A stretch of DNA of 64,000 nucleotides from Bacteroidaceae bacterium (GTDB taxonomy: Bacteria; Bacteroidota; Bacteroidia; Bacteroidales; Bacteroidaceae), in contig JAFYPU010000030.1 in assembly GCA_017547385.1 (NCBI GenBank), positions 1 through 64,000 on the forward strand, written 5' to 3'. The notes beneath the pieces are model-generated. The model ran no database searches, was not told where the DNA came from, and saw nothing but the letters and a program-made list of their open reading frames with translations. The position numbers were made by a program, and so were the translations under genes. Below are positions 29,401 to 38,030 of the stretch, piece after piece. Position 1 is the stretch's first letter, and each line of letters opens with the position of its first letter.

Positions 29401-29959
29401 GTCGGGTTCCTATTATATATGTCGGGGCGAAGTTACACAAAAGGCTGCGAAAGCCGATGCAGAGCGAGCAAAAAGTTACACTCCGTGCCCTCACTTTGCA
29501 AAATGCATTTTGTCAGCAGAATACACATTTCTTCAACAATTAAGACAGCCAAGACGCATCTGCAAGAGCATTTTGTCAAAACCGGCATCGCCAAGCAATT
29601 TGGTCATGTCGGTAGAAATTCGTATCTTGAAGTGTCAAGAGAGGAACGCCTGCGGTGTTTCTCTTTTTTTGTGCCGCAAAGCCTTCTGCAAGCACTGCGG
29701 AGAGGTTTTTGCAGATGCCTTGCAGATTTTTTTGCAGTGCTTGCTGAAAAATCCACAAGCATTGCCGATTTTTCTTCCCGCTTTCCGGCACTTCGCCGAG
29801 GCAACTGCAAGGCGTGCAGATGGCTCTCGAAGAGTTTTAAGAAAGATTAAGAAAGTAACAAAATGTCAGCCGGCACTTCCACAAACCGTTTCGATAATCA
29901 GGAAAAGCCACACAGAAAAACAAAAATCACACCATAAACCCAAAAAATCGAGCAAAATG
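29401..29959. other. Gene-free gap upstream of the Phe/Tyr operon
   Basis: I see no convincing gene. It contains a degenerate four-unit block of the 21-bp module family (29686-29773), a further single unit near 29805, and ends at the operon promoter. Open frames here cross the repeats and look spurious. Confidence 0.55.
29686..29773. repeat. Degenerate four-unit 21-23-bp module element
   Basis: Units start near 29686, 29709, 29732 and 29753 (spacings 23, 23, 21). Cores AAGCACTGC, ATGCCTTGC, GTGCTTGC and AAGCATTGC are recognisable, each followed by a T- or A-rich tract. One more isolated unit (CTGCAAGGCGTGCAGA) lies at 29805. Confidence 0.7.
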
Positions 29960-29990
29960 TTTGCTAATACATCGAAACGTATTACATTTG
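29960..29990 (+). promoter_or_regulatory. Promoter of the Phe/Tyr operon
   Basis: TTTG (29960-29963), exactly 19 nt, then TACATTTG (29983-29990): a perfect Bacteroidetes -33/-7 pair. Transcription should start near 29997, about 16 nt before the leader peptide start. Confidence 0.85.
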
Positions 29991-30012
29991 CTGCCGAAAC
30001 AAACTCAAAACC

Positions 30013-30108
30013 ATGTCTCACAACGCTGCATGCTTCCGCTATTACTTTAGCTTTTACTTTACGCAAAACGTGAAGCGGGACGGCATGCGCCGAAAGACAG
30101 GAAAATAA
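30013..30108 (+). CDS. Phe/Tyr-rich leader peptide of the aromatic operon
   Basis: A 31-codon reading frame, too short for ordinary gene finding, encodes MSHNAAC, then FRYYFSFYF, then TQNVKRDG and a basic end. Seven of codons 8-16 are Phe or Tyr. It lies between a perfect promoter and a terminator hairpin in front of prephenate dehydratase, exactly as expected for a ribosome-mediated attenuation leader. Stalling on uncharged tRNA-Phe or tRNA-Tyr would control the operon, which makes both amino acids. The architecture parallels E. coli pheL, but the peptide sequence is unrelated. Confidence 0.85.
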   Translation: MSHNAACFRYYFSFYFTQNVKRDGMRRKTGK

Positions 30109-30153
30109 ACCAACACAAATTCATCCCGCTTCGCCCTGAAGCGGGATTTTTTG
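30072..30153 (+). promoter_or_regulatory. Attenuator with competing hairpins
   Basis: The terminator stem pairs 30123-30132 (ATCCCGCTTC) with 30138-30147 (GAAGCGGGAT), loop GCCCT, then six T. A second copy of GAAGCGGGA at 30072-30080, inside the leader peptide frame, can instead pair with 30124-30132 (11 bp counting one wobble and a G-C to 30134). A small CGGC/GCCG hairpin (30081-30092) sits between. Ribosome stalling at codons 8-16 would leave the upstream copy free and allow read-through. Confidence 0.85.
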
Positions 30154-30181
30154 TTAATACCCCTCGGAAGAACCTACCAAC

Positions 30182-31012
30182 ATGAGAAAAATCGCTATAC
30201 AAGGCATCAAAGGCTCGTTTCACGACATTGCCGCCCACCAATACTTTGAGGGCGAAGAGCTCGACATTGTATGTTGTCGCGACTTTGAAGGGCTGTTTCG
30301 CGAAATGAAAAGCGACGACAACGTGCTGGGGCTGATGGCCATCGAGAACACCATAGCCGGCAGCCTTCTCCACAACTACGAATTGCTGCGCGAAAGCGGC
30401 ATGACCATCGTGGGCGAGCACAAACTTCACATCGAGCACAGCCTGATGTGCCTGCCCGAAGACGATTTTGAAAACATCACCGAAGTGAACTCACACCCCG
30501 TGGCCCTGATGCAGTGTCGCGGCTACCTGAGCAGAAATCCGCAAATGAAAGTGGTGGAAGTGGACGACACGGCCGGAGCTGCCGAACAAATCAGTCGCCA
30601 AGGCTTGCGCGGACATGCCGCCATCTGCCACGTGGGCGCAGCCCCACTCTACGGGATGCGTGTCTTGGAACAAGGCATCGAGGACAACAAGCACAATTAC
30701 ACACGCTTCCTCCTGCTGTGCGACCCATGGAACGCCGACCGCCTGCGCGACACCAGACAGACAGACAAAAGCTCCATCGTCTTCACACTGCCCCATGCCG
30801 AAGGCAGCCTGTCGCAAGTGCTGAGCATTTTCAGCTTTTATCGAATCAACCTCTCGAAGATACAATCGCTGCCCATCATCGGACGCGAATGGCAATACCT
30901 CTTCTACGTCGATGTGTGCTATGACGACTATGTGCGCTACCGACAAAGCATCGACGCCGTGCGACCACTGACCAAAGAATTGCATATCCTGGGAGAATAC
31001 AAAGGAAAATAA
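30182..31012 (+). CDS. pheA: Prephenate dehydratase
   Basis: A 276-aa stand-alone prephenate dehydratase giving phenylpyruvate. The catalytic half begins IAIQGIKGSFHDIAA and shows the MAIENTIAGSL segment near residue 55; the TRF-type segment NYTRFLLL lies near 180. The C-terminal ACT-like domain (from about 195; HAEGSLSQVLSIFSFYRINL) normally binds Phe for feedback inhibition. It is the first structural gene after the attenuator; the aminotransferase follows 2 nt downstream. Confidence 0.96.
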   Translation: MRKIAIQGIKGSFHDIAAHQYFEGEELDIVCCRDFEGLFREMKSDDNVLGLMAIENTIAGSLLHNYELLRESGMTIVGEHKLHIEHSLMCLPEDDFENITEVNSHPVALMQCRGYLSRNPQMKVVEVDDTAGAAEQISRQGLRGHAAICHVGAAPLYGMRVLEQGIEDNKHNYTRFLLLCDPWNADRLRDTRQTDKSSIVFTLPHAEGSLSQVLSIFSFYRINLSKIQSLPIIGREWQYLFYVDVCYDDYVRYRQSIDAVRPLTKELHILGEYKGK

Positions 31013-31014
31013 TC

Positions 31015-32184
31015 ATGAACATAAAGCCTGCCGAACGACTTAACAGCGTGAGTGAATACTACTTCTCGCGCAAACTGAAAGAAGTGGCGCGTCTCAACGC
31101 CGAAGGAAAGGACATTGTGAGTCTGGCCATCGGAAGCCCCGACATGCCACCCTCACCCGAGACCATCGAAGTGTTATGCCGAGAAGCCGCACGTCCCGAC
31201 GCACACGGCTATCAGCCCACCGGCGGCATTGCCGAACTGCGCGAAGCCATGGCCGAGCACTACCGGCGATGGTATGGCGTAACACTGAACCCGGCCACCG
31301 AAATCCAACCGCTCATCGGCTCGAAAGAGGGAATTCTGCACACCACGCTGGCACTTGTCAATCCCGGCGAAAAGGTGTTGGTGCCCAATCCGGGATATCC
31401 CACATACACTTCATTGTCGCGCCTGTTGGGCTGCGAAGTGGTGAACTACGACTTGAAAAGCGAAAACGGCTGGCAACCCGATTTTGAAGCCCTCGAATCC
31501 ATGGATCTCACCGGAGTTCGGCTGATGTGGACCAACTATCCCAACATGCCCACGGGAGCACCGGCCATGCGCAGCACTTACGAACGATTGGTTGACTTTG
31601 CCCGAAAGCACAACATTGTGGTGGTGAACGACAACCCCTACTCCCACATCCTGGCCAAAGAACACCTGAGTATTCTGCAAGTGCCCGGAGCACTGGACTG
31701 TTGCATCGAATTCAACTCGATGAGCAAGAGCCACAACATGCCCGGCTGGCGCGTAGGGATGCTCGCCGGCAACGAAACTTTCGTCCGCTGGATTCTCACC
31801 GTAAAAAGCAACATCGACAGCGGCACATTCCGTCCGCTGCAATTGGCAGCTGCACAGGCTTTCCGCAACTCGGACGAATGGCACACCGAAGCCAACATCA
31901 ACGTTTATGCACGCCGCCGACAAACTGCCGAAAGCATTATGCAAACACTGGGATGCAGCTATGACACAGCGCAAGTGGGCATGTTTCTTTGGGGACGCAT
32001 TCCCGAACATTATGCAGATGCCGAACAACTCACTGAGTGCTTGCTGCACGAAGCCCGAGTGTTTATCACACCCGGCTTCATCTTTGGCAGCAACGGCCAA
32101 CGCTACATACGCATTTCGCTCTGCGCCAACGAGAACCGCATGAACGAAGCTCTGCAACGCATCCGCAAGGTGTTCGGAGCGTAA
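31015..32184 (+). CDS. Class I/II PLP aminotransferase of the aromatic operon
   Basis: A 389-aa fold-type I aminotransferase. The PLP lysine lies in FNSMSKSHNMPGWRVG near residue 240, with NPGYPTYTSL near 125 and NDNPYSH near 205. By its place between pheA and the DAHP synthase gene it most likely transaminates phenylpyruvate and hydroxyphenylpyruvate (or prephenate); family similarity alone would also allow aspartate or LL-diaminopimelate aminotransferase. Confidence 0.9.
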   Translation: MNIKPAERLNSVSEYYFSRKLKEVARLNAEGKDIVSLAIGSPDMPPSPETIEVLCREAARPDAHGYQPTGGIAELREAMAEHYRRWYGVTLNPATEIQPLIGSKEGILHTTLALVNPGEKVLVPNPGYPTYTSLSRLLGCEVVNYDLKSENGWQPDFEALESMDLTGVRLMWTNYPNMPTGAPAMRSTYERLVDFARKHNIVVVNDNPYSHILAKEHLSILQVPGALDCCIEFNSMSKSHNMPGWRVGMLAGNETFVRWILTVKSNIDSGTFRPLQLAAAQAFRNSDEWHTEANINVYARRRQTAESIMQTLGCSYDTAQVGMFLWGRIPEHYADAEQLTECLLHEARVFITPGFIFGSNGQRYIRISLCANENRMNEALQRIRKVFGA

Positions 32185-32254
32185 CGGCAGAGGCATTCTC
32201 ACACAGACAACACATCATTTCAGATATCAAACAACAAAAAAATACAACACAACA

Positions 32255-33322
32255 ATGGAACTCAATCTTAGCCCTCTTAATCTTCCGGGAATTGAAGATA
32301 AAAGACCTATCGTGATTGCCGGTCCGTGCTCGGCCGAGACAGAAGAACAGGTAATGAACACCGCTACGCAGCTGGCGAAGAAAGGAATTAAAATCTTGCG
32401 TGCCGGCATCTGGAAACCCCGCACCAAACCCGGCGGATTTGAAGGCGTGGGCGAAGTAGGCCTTCCTTGGCTTTCGCGCGTGCAGAAAGAACTCGGTATG
32501 CTTGTTTCCACCGAAGTGGCCACGCCGCGCCACGTTGAAGCATGCATGGAAGCAGGAGTCGACATCCTTTGGGTGGGAGCACGCACGGTGGCCAACCCTT
32601 TTGCCATGCAGGAACTGGCCGACGCCATGAAGGGTTTGGATGTGCCCGTGCTGGTAAAAAATCCTGTCAACCCGGATTTGGAACTCTGGATTGGCGGTCT
32701 GCAACGCATCAACGGAGCCGGAATTACGCGCTTGGGCGTGATACATCGCGGCTTCTCAAGTTACGATAAGCGCCTCTATCGCAACCTGCCGATGTGGCAC
32801 ATCCCCATTGAGCTGCGTCGCAGAATTCCAAATCTGCCCATCTTCGGCGATCCCAGTCATATCGGGGGCGCACGCGAGCTTATCGCTCCGCTTTGTCAAC
32901 AAGCACTTGACCTCGGTTTCGAAGGACTGCTCGTCGAGAGCCACTGCAACCCCGATTGCGCGTGGAGCGATGCCAAACAACAGGTTACACCCGACGTTCT
33001 CGATTTCATCCTCGACAAACTTACGGTGCGCAACACGAGCATCACCACCGAGAGTCTGGAAGCCCTGCGCCGACAAATTGATGAATGCGACAGCGCGCTC
33101 ATCGAACTGCTCTCGAAGCGTATGCGTGTGTGCCGCGAAATCGGACATTACAAGCGCGAGCACAACATGACGGTAGTGCAAACAGGACGCTACACAGAGA
33201 TTCTGGACAAACGAGGAGCGCAAGGTGTGCTCTGCGGAATGGGAACAGACTTCATGAAAACCATCTTTGAAGCCATCCACGAAGAAAGCGTGCGTCAGCA
33301 AATAGACATTCTGAACAAATAA
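32255..33322 (+). CDS. Bifunctional DAHP synthase / chorismate mutase
   Basis: A 355-aa fusion. Residues about 1-260 are a DAHP synthase of the KDSA/AroG-like class: VIAGPCSAETEEQVM near residue 15, RAGIWKPRTKPGGFEG near 50 and FGDPSHIGGARELI near 200. Residues about 265-355 are an AroQ-type chorismate mutase (LEALRRQIDECDSALIELL, then KREHN). The fusion joins the entry step of the shikimate pathway with the branch to prephenate, which suits an operon dedicated to Phe and Tyr; such fusions are usual in Bacteroidetes. Confidence 0.95.
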   Translation: MELNLSPLNLPGIEDKRPIVIAGPCSAETEEQVMNTATQLAKKGIKILRAGIWKPRTKPGGFEGVGEVGLPWLSRVQKELGMLVSTEVATPRHVEACMEAGVDILWVGARTVANPFAMQELADAMKGLDVPVLVKNPVNPDLELWIGGLQRINGAGITRLGVIHRGFSSYDKRLYRNLPMWHIPIELRRRIPNLPIFGDPSHIGGARELIAPLCQQALDLGFEGLLVESHCNPDCAWSDAKQQVTPDVLDFILDKLTVRNTSITTESLEALRRQIDECDSALIELLSKRMRVCREIGHYKREHNMTVVQTGRYTEILDKRGAQGVLCGMGTDFMKTIFEAIHEESVRQQIDILNK

Positions 33323-33336
33323 AAGGCTTTCGAAAA

Positions 33337-34110
33337 GTGAAGATACTCATTCTTGGTGCCGGAAAAATGGGTTCGTTTTTCGTGGACCTGCTCAGCTTCG
33401 AACACGAAACGGCCGTGTATGATGTAGACCCCAAGCGGCTACGTTTCATGTACAACACGCAACGCTTCACATCGCTTGAAGAGATTCGCGACTTTGCTCC
33501 CGAATTGGTCATCAATGCTGTTACGCTGAAGCACACGCTGGATGTATTTCGCCAAGTCATACCCTATCTACCACAGGAATGCATCCTCAGCGATATAGCT
33601 TCGGTGAAGACGGGCATACAAGCTTTCTACGAAACCTGCGGCCGCCGATACGTCAGCACACACCCCATGTTCGGCCCCACCTTTGCCAACCTGGGAGCTT
33701 TGGCCTCGGAGAATGCCATTGTCATCAGTGAGGGCGATTATATGGGTCGCATTTTCTTCAAAGACCTCTACAGTAAATTGGGACTCAACATCTGTGAATA
33801 CACTTTTGACGAGCACGACGAAACTGTGGCCTACTCGCTTAGCATTCCCTTCGTGAGCACTTTTGTTTTTGCTGCGGTAATGAAGCATCAAGATGCGCCA
33901 GGTACAACTTTCAAACGGCACATGGCAATTGCTAAAGGTGTATTGGGAGAAGACGACTGCCTGTTGCGTGAAATCCTCTTCAATCCTCGCACCGGCGGAC
34001 AAGTATCTAAAATTCGCGACGAGCTGAAGGAAATGCTTGAAATCATCGACCGAAAAGACGAAGAAGCACTCAACAATTACTTGAAAAAGATTCGCGAACA
34101 CATCAAATAG
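33337..34110 (+). CDS. tyrA: Prephenate dehydrogenase
   Basis: A 257-aa NAD(P)-dependent prephenate dehydrogenase forming 4-hydroxyphenylpyruvate. It starts with GTG at 33337; the Rossmann loop LILGAGKMGSFF follows at once. STHPMFGPTFANLG near residue 108 is the conserved catalytic histidine segment. No ACT domain is present, so feedback by tyrosine must act elsewhere (for example through attenuation). It is the last gene of the operon, 14 nt after the fusion gene, and ends at a shared terminator. Confidence 0.93.
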   Translation: MKILILGAGKMGSFFVDLLSFEHETAVYDVDPKRLRFMYNTQRFTSLEEIRDFAPELVINAVTLKHTLDVFRQVIPYLPQECILSDIASVKTGIQAFYETCGRRYVSTHPMFGPTFANLGALASENAIVISEGDYMGRIFFKDLYSKLGLNICEYTFDEHDETVAYSLSIPFVSTFVFAAVMKHQDAPGTTFKRHMAIAKGVLGEDDCLLREILFNPRTGGQVSKIRDELKEMLEIIDRKDEEALNNYLKKIREHIK

Positions 34111-34154
34111 GGCGAGAAAAATTCTATTCCCATCACCGAAAATTTCCCAACAAA

Positions 34155-34195
34155 AGCAATCCCCTTTCCATCGCATAGACGGAAAGGGGATTGCT
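34155..34195. terminator. Shared terminator between tyrA and the DUF349 gene
   Basis: A perfect 15-bp stem (34155-34169 with 34181-34195) with an 11-nt loop lies between convergent genes. The minus-strand side is followed by TTTTGTTG, so it serves the DUF349 gene best; the plus side has only a weak T run. Confidence 0.8.
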
Positions 34196-34220
34196 GTATT
34201 CAGATGTCCGAAAGGCAGGC

Positions 34221-36068
34221 TTATGCTTGCTCTTCGGCTTTGATTTGTTCGTTCACGGCATTGATTTTTTCTACGAGCAGACCGAGGTCTTCTTTGAGGC
34301 GTTCAATTTTCTTGGAAAGCTCTTCCACCAAACTGTTACCCGACTTCGATTTACTGCTAAAGAAGGTAAGATTGGTTTCGTAGTTTTGAATTTCTACCTT
34401 CTTGGCTTCGTAAGCAGTCATGAGGCGAGTGCGTTCACGCACAAGCTCATTGCCGCCCTTGTCGGCCACATTCTTCTTGAAGTTCTCCAAATGGCGACGA
34501 CCGGCACTCAGGTGCAGTTCTTTGTAGATGCGATCCACCACTTCACGATACTGCTTGTAGACCTTGTCCTTCTTGCGGAAAGGAACATGACCAATGCCGT
34601 TCCATTCTGCCTGAAGTTCGCGCACCGTTTGCTGGACATTGTCGCCGGGATTTTCGAGAAGTGCCTGCAATTTTTCGATAACCGCTTGTTTCAGTTCAAG
34701 ATTAGCTTCTTCTTCCTTGCGCTGGCCTTGTGTAGCTGCGTTCTTTTGTTCAAAGAAGTAGTTGCATGCTTCGTTGAAACGCTTCCAGATGTTTTCAGAA
34801 ACCTTGTGTGCCACGGGACCAATGGTTTTCCATTCTTTCTGCAAGGCCACAAGTTTGGCAGAAGTGGCCGCCCAATCGGTGCTATCCTTGAGTGCTTCGG
34901 CTTTTTCACAAAGTGCGGTTTTGGCAGCCAAGTTCTCGGAGAGGGAATCGCGGAGTGACTTGTAGAATTCGGTCTTAGCTTTGAAGAATGTGTCGCAAGC
35001 CGTGCGGAAACGCTCAAATATCTTGGCATTCATTTTTTTCGGTGTGAAGCCAATGCCTTTCCACTCTGCCTGTGTTTCAAGAATGGTCTTTGTTGCTTCT
35101 TCCCAGGCCGCGTTGTTGTTCAGCGCAGCCACATCGATAGCCTCAACGCGTTCGCAAAGTGCGGTCTTGAGCACAAGATTTTCTTCCTCGCGAGCTTTCA
35201 GGGCCTCGAAGTGCGCTTGGTGTCGTTTATTCACCACAGTGCTGGCTTCCTTGAAGCGATTCCAGATTTCTTCACGCAGTTCCTTGCTCACAGGACCGAT
35301 TTCGCGGAATTCCTGATGGAGTTTCTGCAATTGATGAAATGCCGAAACGGGGTCTTCCACCTCAGCAAGCTTTTCGGCAGCCTCACACAGATGTGTCTTC
35401 GCCTCAAGATTTTTCTTGAAGTCGTAAGCACGGAATTCGTGGTTCAGGCGCAATTGATCATAGAATTGTTCTACGTGCAGGTGGTATGTCTTCCAGAGTT
35501 CGGTGGCCGCTTCTGCAGGAACGAGCTTTATTTCCTTCCAGGCAGCCTGAAGCGTTTTCACTTCTTCATAACCCTTGTCGGCAGTTTCGGGGTCGGCGCC
35601 CAATTCCTTGATGCGCTCGATGATTTCCTGCTTCTTGCGCAGATTTTCCTGCTTGATTTGTTCTTGTTCTTCTGCCAACTTGGCACGCATTTCTTTGACC
35701 AAGCTCATTTGTGCCTTAAATTCTTCTTCAAGCGTGTCGGCTTCGGGTTGGAATTCCTCAGCAGCACCACCGGCAGCGATGAATGCCTCACGAGCAGCCA
35801 CCACCTCGGCATTGTGAAGCCGATAGTATGTTTGTTTCAGTTGTTCCAGCTCTGCTCGCTCTGCCTTGTCGGCTTCGTGCACCAGTTCCTTGAGGCGATT
35901 GATAATCTCCTCCTTGGTTTGCGGCTGCGCCCTGGCCGGAGCCTCTTCGGAAACCTCAGCCGGCATTTCCGTAAGTGTTTCCGGGGTTTCAACAGCCTGT
36001 GCATTTTCTTGTGATTGCACGTTTTCGTTTTTCACTTCTTCGGGAGCGATGTTTTTGATTTCTTCCAT
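34221..36068 (-). CDS. DUF349-repeat protein
   Basis: A 615-aa cytoplasmic, highly charged, helical protein. After an acidic Glu-rich N-terminus (about 1-60), repeats of about 70-75 residues recur, each with a W-K-x-I-G/P core (WKTIGPVAHKVSENIWKRF, EWKGIGFTPKKMNAKIFERF, EWNGIGHVPFRKKDKVYKQY), the DUF349 signature. The last 80 residues are a coiled coil. The function in Bacteroidetes is unknown. I chose 36068 (MEEIKNIAPEEV) over a Met 27 codons upstream because the extra part is not family-like. Confidence 0.88.
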   Translation of the reverse strand: MEEIKNIAPEEVKNENVQSQENAQAVETPETLTEMPAEVSEEAPARAQPQTKEEIINRLKELVHEADKAERAELEQLKQTYYRLHNAEVVAAREAFIAAGGAAEEFQPEADTLEEEFKAQMSLVKEMRAKLAEEQEQIKQENLRKKQEIIERIKELGADPETADKGYEEVKTLQAAWKEIKLVPAEAATELWKTYHLHVEQFYDQLRLNHEFRAYDFKKNLEAKTHLCEAAEKLAEVEDPVSAFHQLQKLHQEFREIGPVSKELREEIWNRFKEASTVVNKRHQAHFEALKAREEENLVLKTALCERVEAIDVAALNNNAAWEEATKTILETQAEWKGIGFTPKKMNAKIFERFRTACDTFFKAKTEFYKSLRDSLSENLAAKTALCEKAEALKDSTDWAATSAKLVALQKEWKTIGPVAHKVSENIWKRFNEACNYFFEQKNAATQGQRKEEEANLELKQAVIEKLQALLENPGDNVQQTVRELQAEWNGIGHVPFRKKDKVYKQYREVVDRIYKELHLSAGRRHLENFKKNVADKGGNELVRERTRLMTAYEAKKVEIQNYETNLTFFSSKSKSGNSLVEELSKKIERLKEDLGLLVEKINAVNEQIKAEEQA

Positions 36069-36283
36069 AATAATGGTAGTAAGAGGGTTAATGTTTCTGC
36101 ACAACGTCAGACAAAATGCTATGGGCCTTCCGTCATCAGTCTGTGCCAATCGTAATAATGAAAGCCTGCTGCACAGAGGCTGACAGGCTATGTAGCGAAC
36201 ATGAGTTCGCTATTTATCTGCAAATGAATGCATTTTTATTTTCTCCGACAAGCGTTTCGGTTATTTTTCAAAGCCAAAGCCTA

Positions 36284-37210
36284 TCAAATCCACGCTTTTC
36301 TGCGGAACAAAGCATAGAACACGGCGGTTACGAGCACGGAGCCACCGGCCACAAGCGGGAATCCCCACCACGCAGCCTCCATGCCGTTGATTAGGTTCAT
36401 ACCGAAGATGCTTGCGATAAGCGTGGGGAACATCAGGATGATGGAGACGGAAGTCATCTGCTTCATGACGCTCGCCATGCTGTTGTTGATGATATTTGCG
36501 TAGGTCTCCATGGTGGAGTCCAAGATGTGTGTGTAAATGTTGGTAGTCTCTCTGGCCTGATTCATCTCAATGGTAACGTCCTCGATAAGGTCGGCATCCA
36601 CTTCATCGACAGGCAGTTTGAATTTCAACTTCGAAAGCAACGTTTCGTTGCCACGGATGGAGGTAATAAAATAGGTCAAACTGTCTTGCAAACGCGAGAG
36701 CCCAATCAAGTCCTCGTTGTCTATCTTTCGGTCGAGGTTTCGTTTGGCCTCGTCCACCAAAACGCCAATTTGCTTCAAGCGTTTGAGATACCACACAGCC
36801 GAGGAGAGGAAAAGCCGGAATACCATGTCCACAGAGTCTGTGAAACCTTGGTTTCGTTTCTGTTGGTAGCTGACGAAATCAATCATCATGTTGGTTTCGT
36901 AATTGCAAACCGTAACACACACACCCTTGTTGAGAATGATGCCCAACGGGATGGTGGTGTGCGGTGTGCGCGACTGCACTTCCTTCACATAGGGAATGCG
37001 AAGAATGATGAGCGTCCAACCGTCGTCGTAGTCATAACGGGCACGCTCGTCCTTGTCTCGAATGTCATCCAGAAAGTAATCAGGGATTTTCAGTTCCTCT
37101 TGCAAAAAAGCTTCGTCGTCCGGTGTGGGACACGTAACTTGCACCCAGCAGCCGGGTGTCCATTCCTCCTGTGTGCGGAGTGCGTGGTCGGTATTCCAAT
37201 AGGTTCGCAT
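36284..37210 (-). CDS. corA: CorA-family magnesium transporter
   Basis: A 308-aa CorA. Residues 1-240 are the cytoplasmic funnel domain; two helices close the C-terminus, with the pore signature GMN in ASIFGMNLING near residue 272, and a basic tail (RRKAW). It imports Mg2+ (or Co2+/Ni2+). The nearest promoter is about 210 nt upstream, leaving a long leader that may hold regulatory structure. Confidence 0.94.
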   Translation of the reverse strand: MRTYWNTDHALRTQEEWTPGCWVQVTCPTPDDEAFLQEELKIPDYFLDDIRDKDERARYDYDDGWTLIILRIPYVKEVQSRTPHTTIPLGIILNKGVCVTVCNYETNMMIDFVSYQQKRNQGFTDSVDMVFRLFLSSAVWYLKRLKQIGVLVDEAKRNLDRKIDNEDLIGLSRLQDSLTYFITSIRGNETLLSKLKFKLPVDEVDADLIEDVTIEMNQARETTNIYTHILDSTMETYANIINNSMASVMKQMTSVSIILMFPTLIASIFGMNLINGMEAAWWGFPLVAGGSVLVTAVFYALFRRKAWI

Positions 37211-37417
37211 AGCCGTTCTCCATAAATTTATTGACGGGAAGAACGCGCCATGCGTTTCTCCCGGTCTATCCTACGTATGTCGAGTGATAGTCGTCCATTG
37301 GTGATTGATACTTCTGCTAATTCTTAAAAGCCTGACATGCGTGCCGCCCCTCACTCCGGAGAGAGAATGAGCGCATCTGCCCAACTGCAGTGTCGCTCCG
37401 GTGCTTTGTAGGCGCGG
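37211..37417 (-). promoter_or_regulatory. Long untranslated leader of corA
   Basis: About 207 nt lie between the inferred promoter and the corA start. Two short frames are visible on the minus strand: one starting MRSFSLRSEG near 37370 (19 codons) and one encoding MDDYHSTYVG (ATG at 37300). No known riboswitch pattern is recognised. In Salmonella, corA has a leader with a short regulatory frame; similarity here is only architectural. Confidence 0.35.
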
Positions 37418-37447
37418 CAAAAATACAAATTTTCTTTTTTCAACAAA
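37418..37447 (-). promoter_or_regulatory. Promoter of corA
   Basis: The minus strand has TTTG (37447-37444), 18 nt, then TATTTTTG (37425-37418). This is a good -33/-7 match and the only one upstream of corA. Confidence 0.6.
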
Positions 37448-37596
37448 ATTTTTCGCTTTTTTTTGTGAGCACAAATACACCGGCGAACTTCCGAAGCGGA
37501 TTTCAGACACAGAAAAACGGCACTCAACACCACAGCCCCCTCAAAGAAAAACTCTCCTGCACAGTGTGCAAAAAAGCATAGGCATTCCCGAAAATT

Positions 37597-37659
37597 CTGC
37601 AGTGCTTGCAGAAATTCCTGCGAGCACTGCAGAAAATTCTACAAGCACTGTAAATTTTT
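37597..37659. repeat. 3 x 21-bp module element, locus D
   Basis: Units start at 37597, 37618 and 37639 with cores GTGCTTG, GAGCACT and AAGCACT. It lies in the divergent gap between corA and the lipoprotein pair. Each unit ends in an A/T tract. Confidence 0.85.
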
Positions 37660-38030
37660 GCACTTCCAACGCCTGTTTTTGCGACAAAATGTAAGCGACA
37701 AAACGATGTTATTCTAAATACATACAACTCAACTCCACATCCTTTTTCATCGCCCGTTAAAAAATCCTTATTATCTTTGCCTCCGTCAAAAGGAGGGCGA
37801 CGAACTCCGTTCGTGCGGACCACACCGCCCCACCGGCACACAGAGAAAATCATCCACATTGTTTCATCCCCTAAACCTATTTTTCAAGAAACAGACAGAC
37901 ATTGCAAACAGAAACGCACACGCGACACAAGGCCTGGGGCCGAATGTCGAAAAGTCAACGATGAGCCTCAACTCATCTCATTACTAACTAAGCGTTTCCG
38001 TTCCAAACATACTACATTGAGCTTTTAGCT
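37660..38030. other. Leader region before the RNA candidate
   Basis: No gene is supported. A TATCTTTG -7 element (37772-37779) is followed by two small hairpins: CCTCC/GGAGG (about 37781-37797) and CGAAC/GTTCG (about 37800-37812). A GAGCT/AGCTC hairpin near 38019-38031 precedes the rod-shaped RNA. Confidence 0.5.
37772..37779 (+). promoter_or_regulatory. -7 element upstream of the RNA candidate and lipoproteins
   Basis: TATCTTTG is a perfect TAnnTTTG. No TTTG is seen at the -33 distance. Transcription from here would pass through the RNA candidate (38031-38166) into the lipoprotein gene, giving a leader of about 420 nt. Confidence 0.45.

Noticed and set aside
29510-30073. 187-codon plus-strand frame before the Phe/Tyr operon
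   Set aside because: It runs through the degenerate repeat block and the operon promoter, in a different frame from the leader peptide, and resembles no family.
36193-36212. Terminator after corA
   Set aside because: The 8-bp TAGCGAAC/GTTCGCTA hairpin has no T run on the minus strand where it would be needed, so I left it out of the features.
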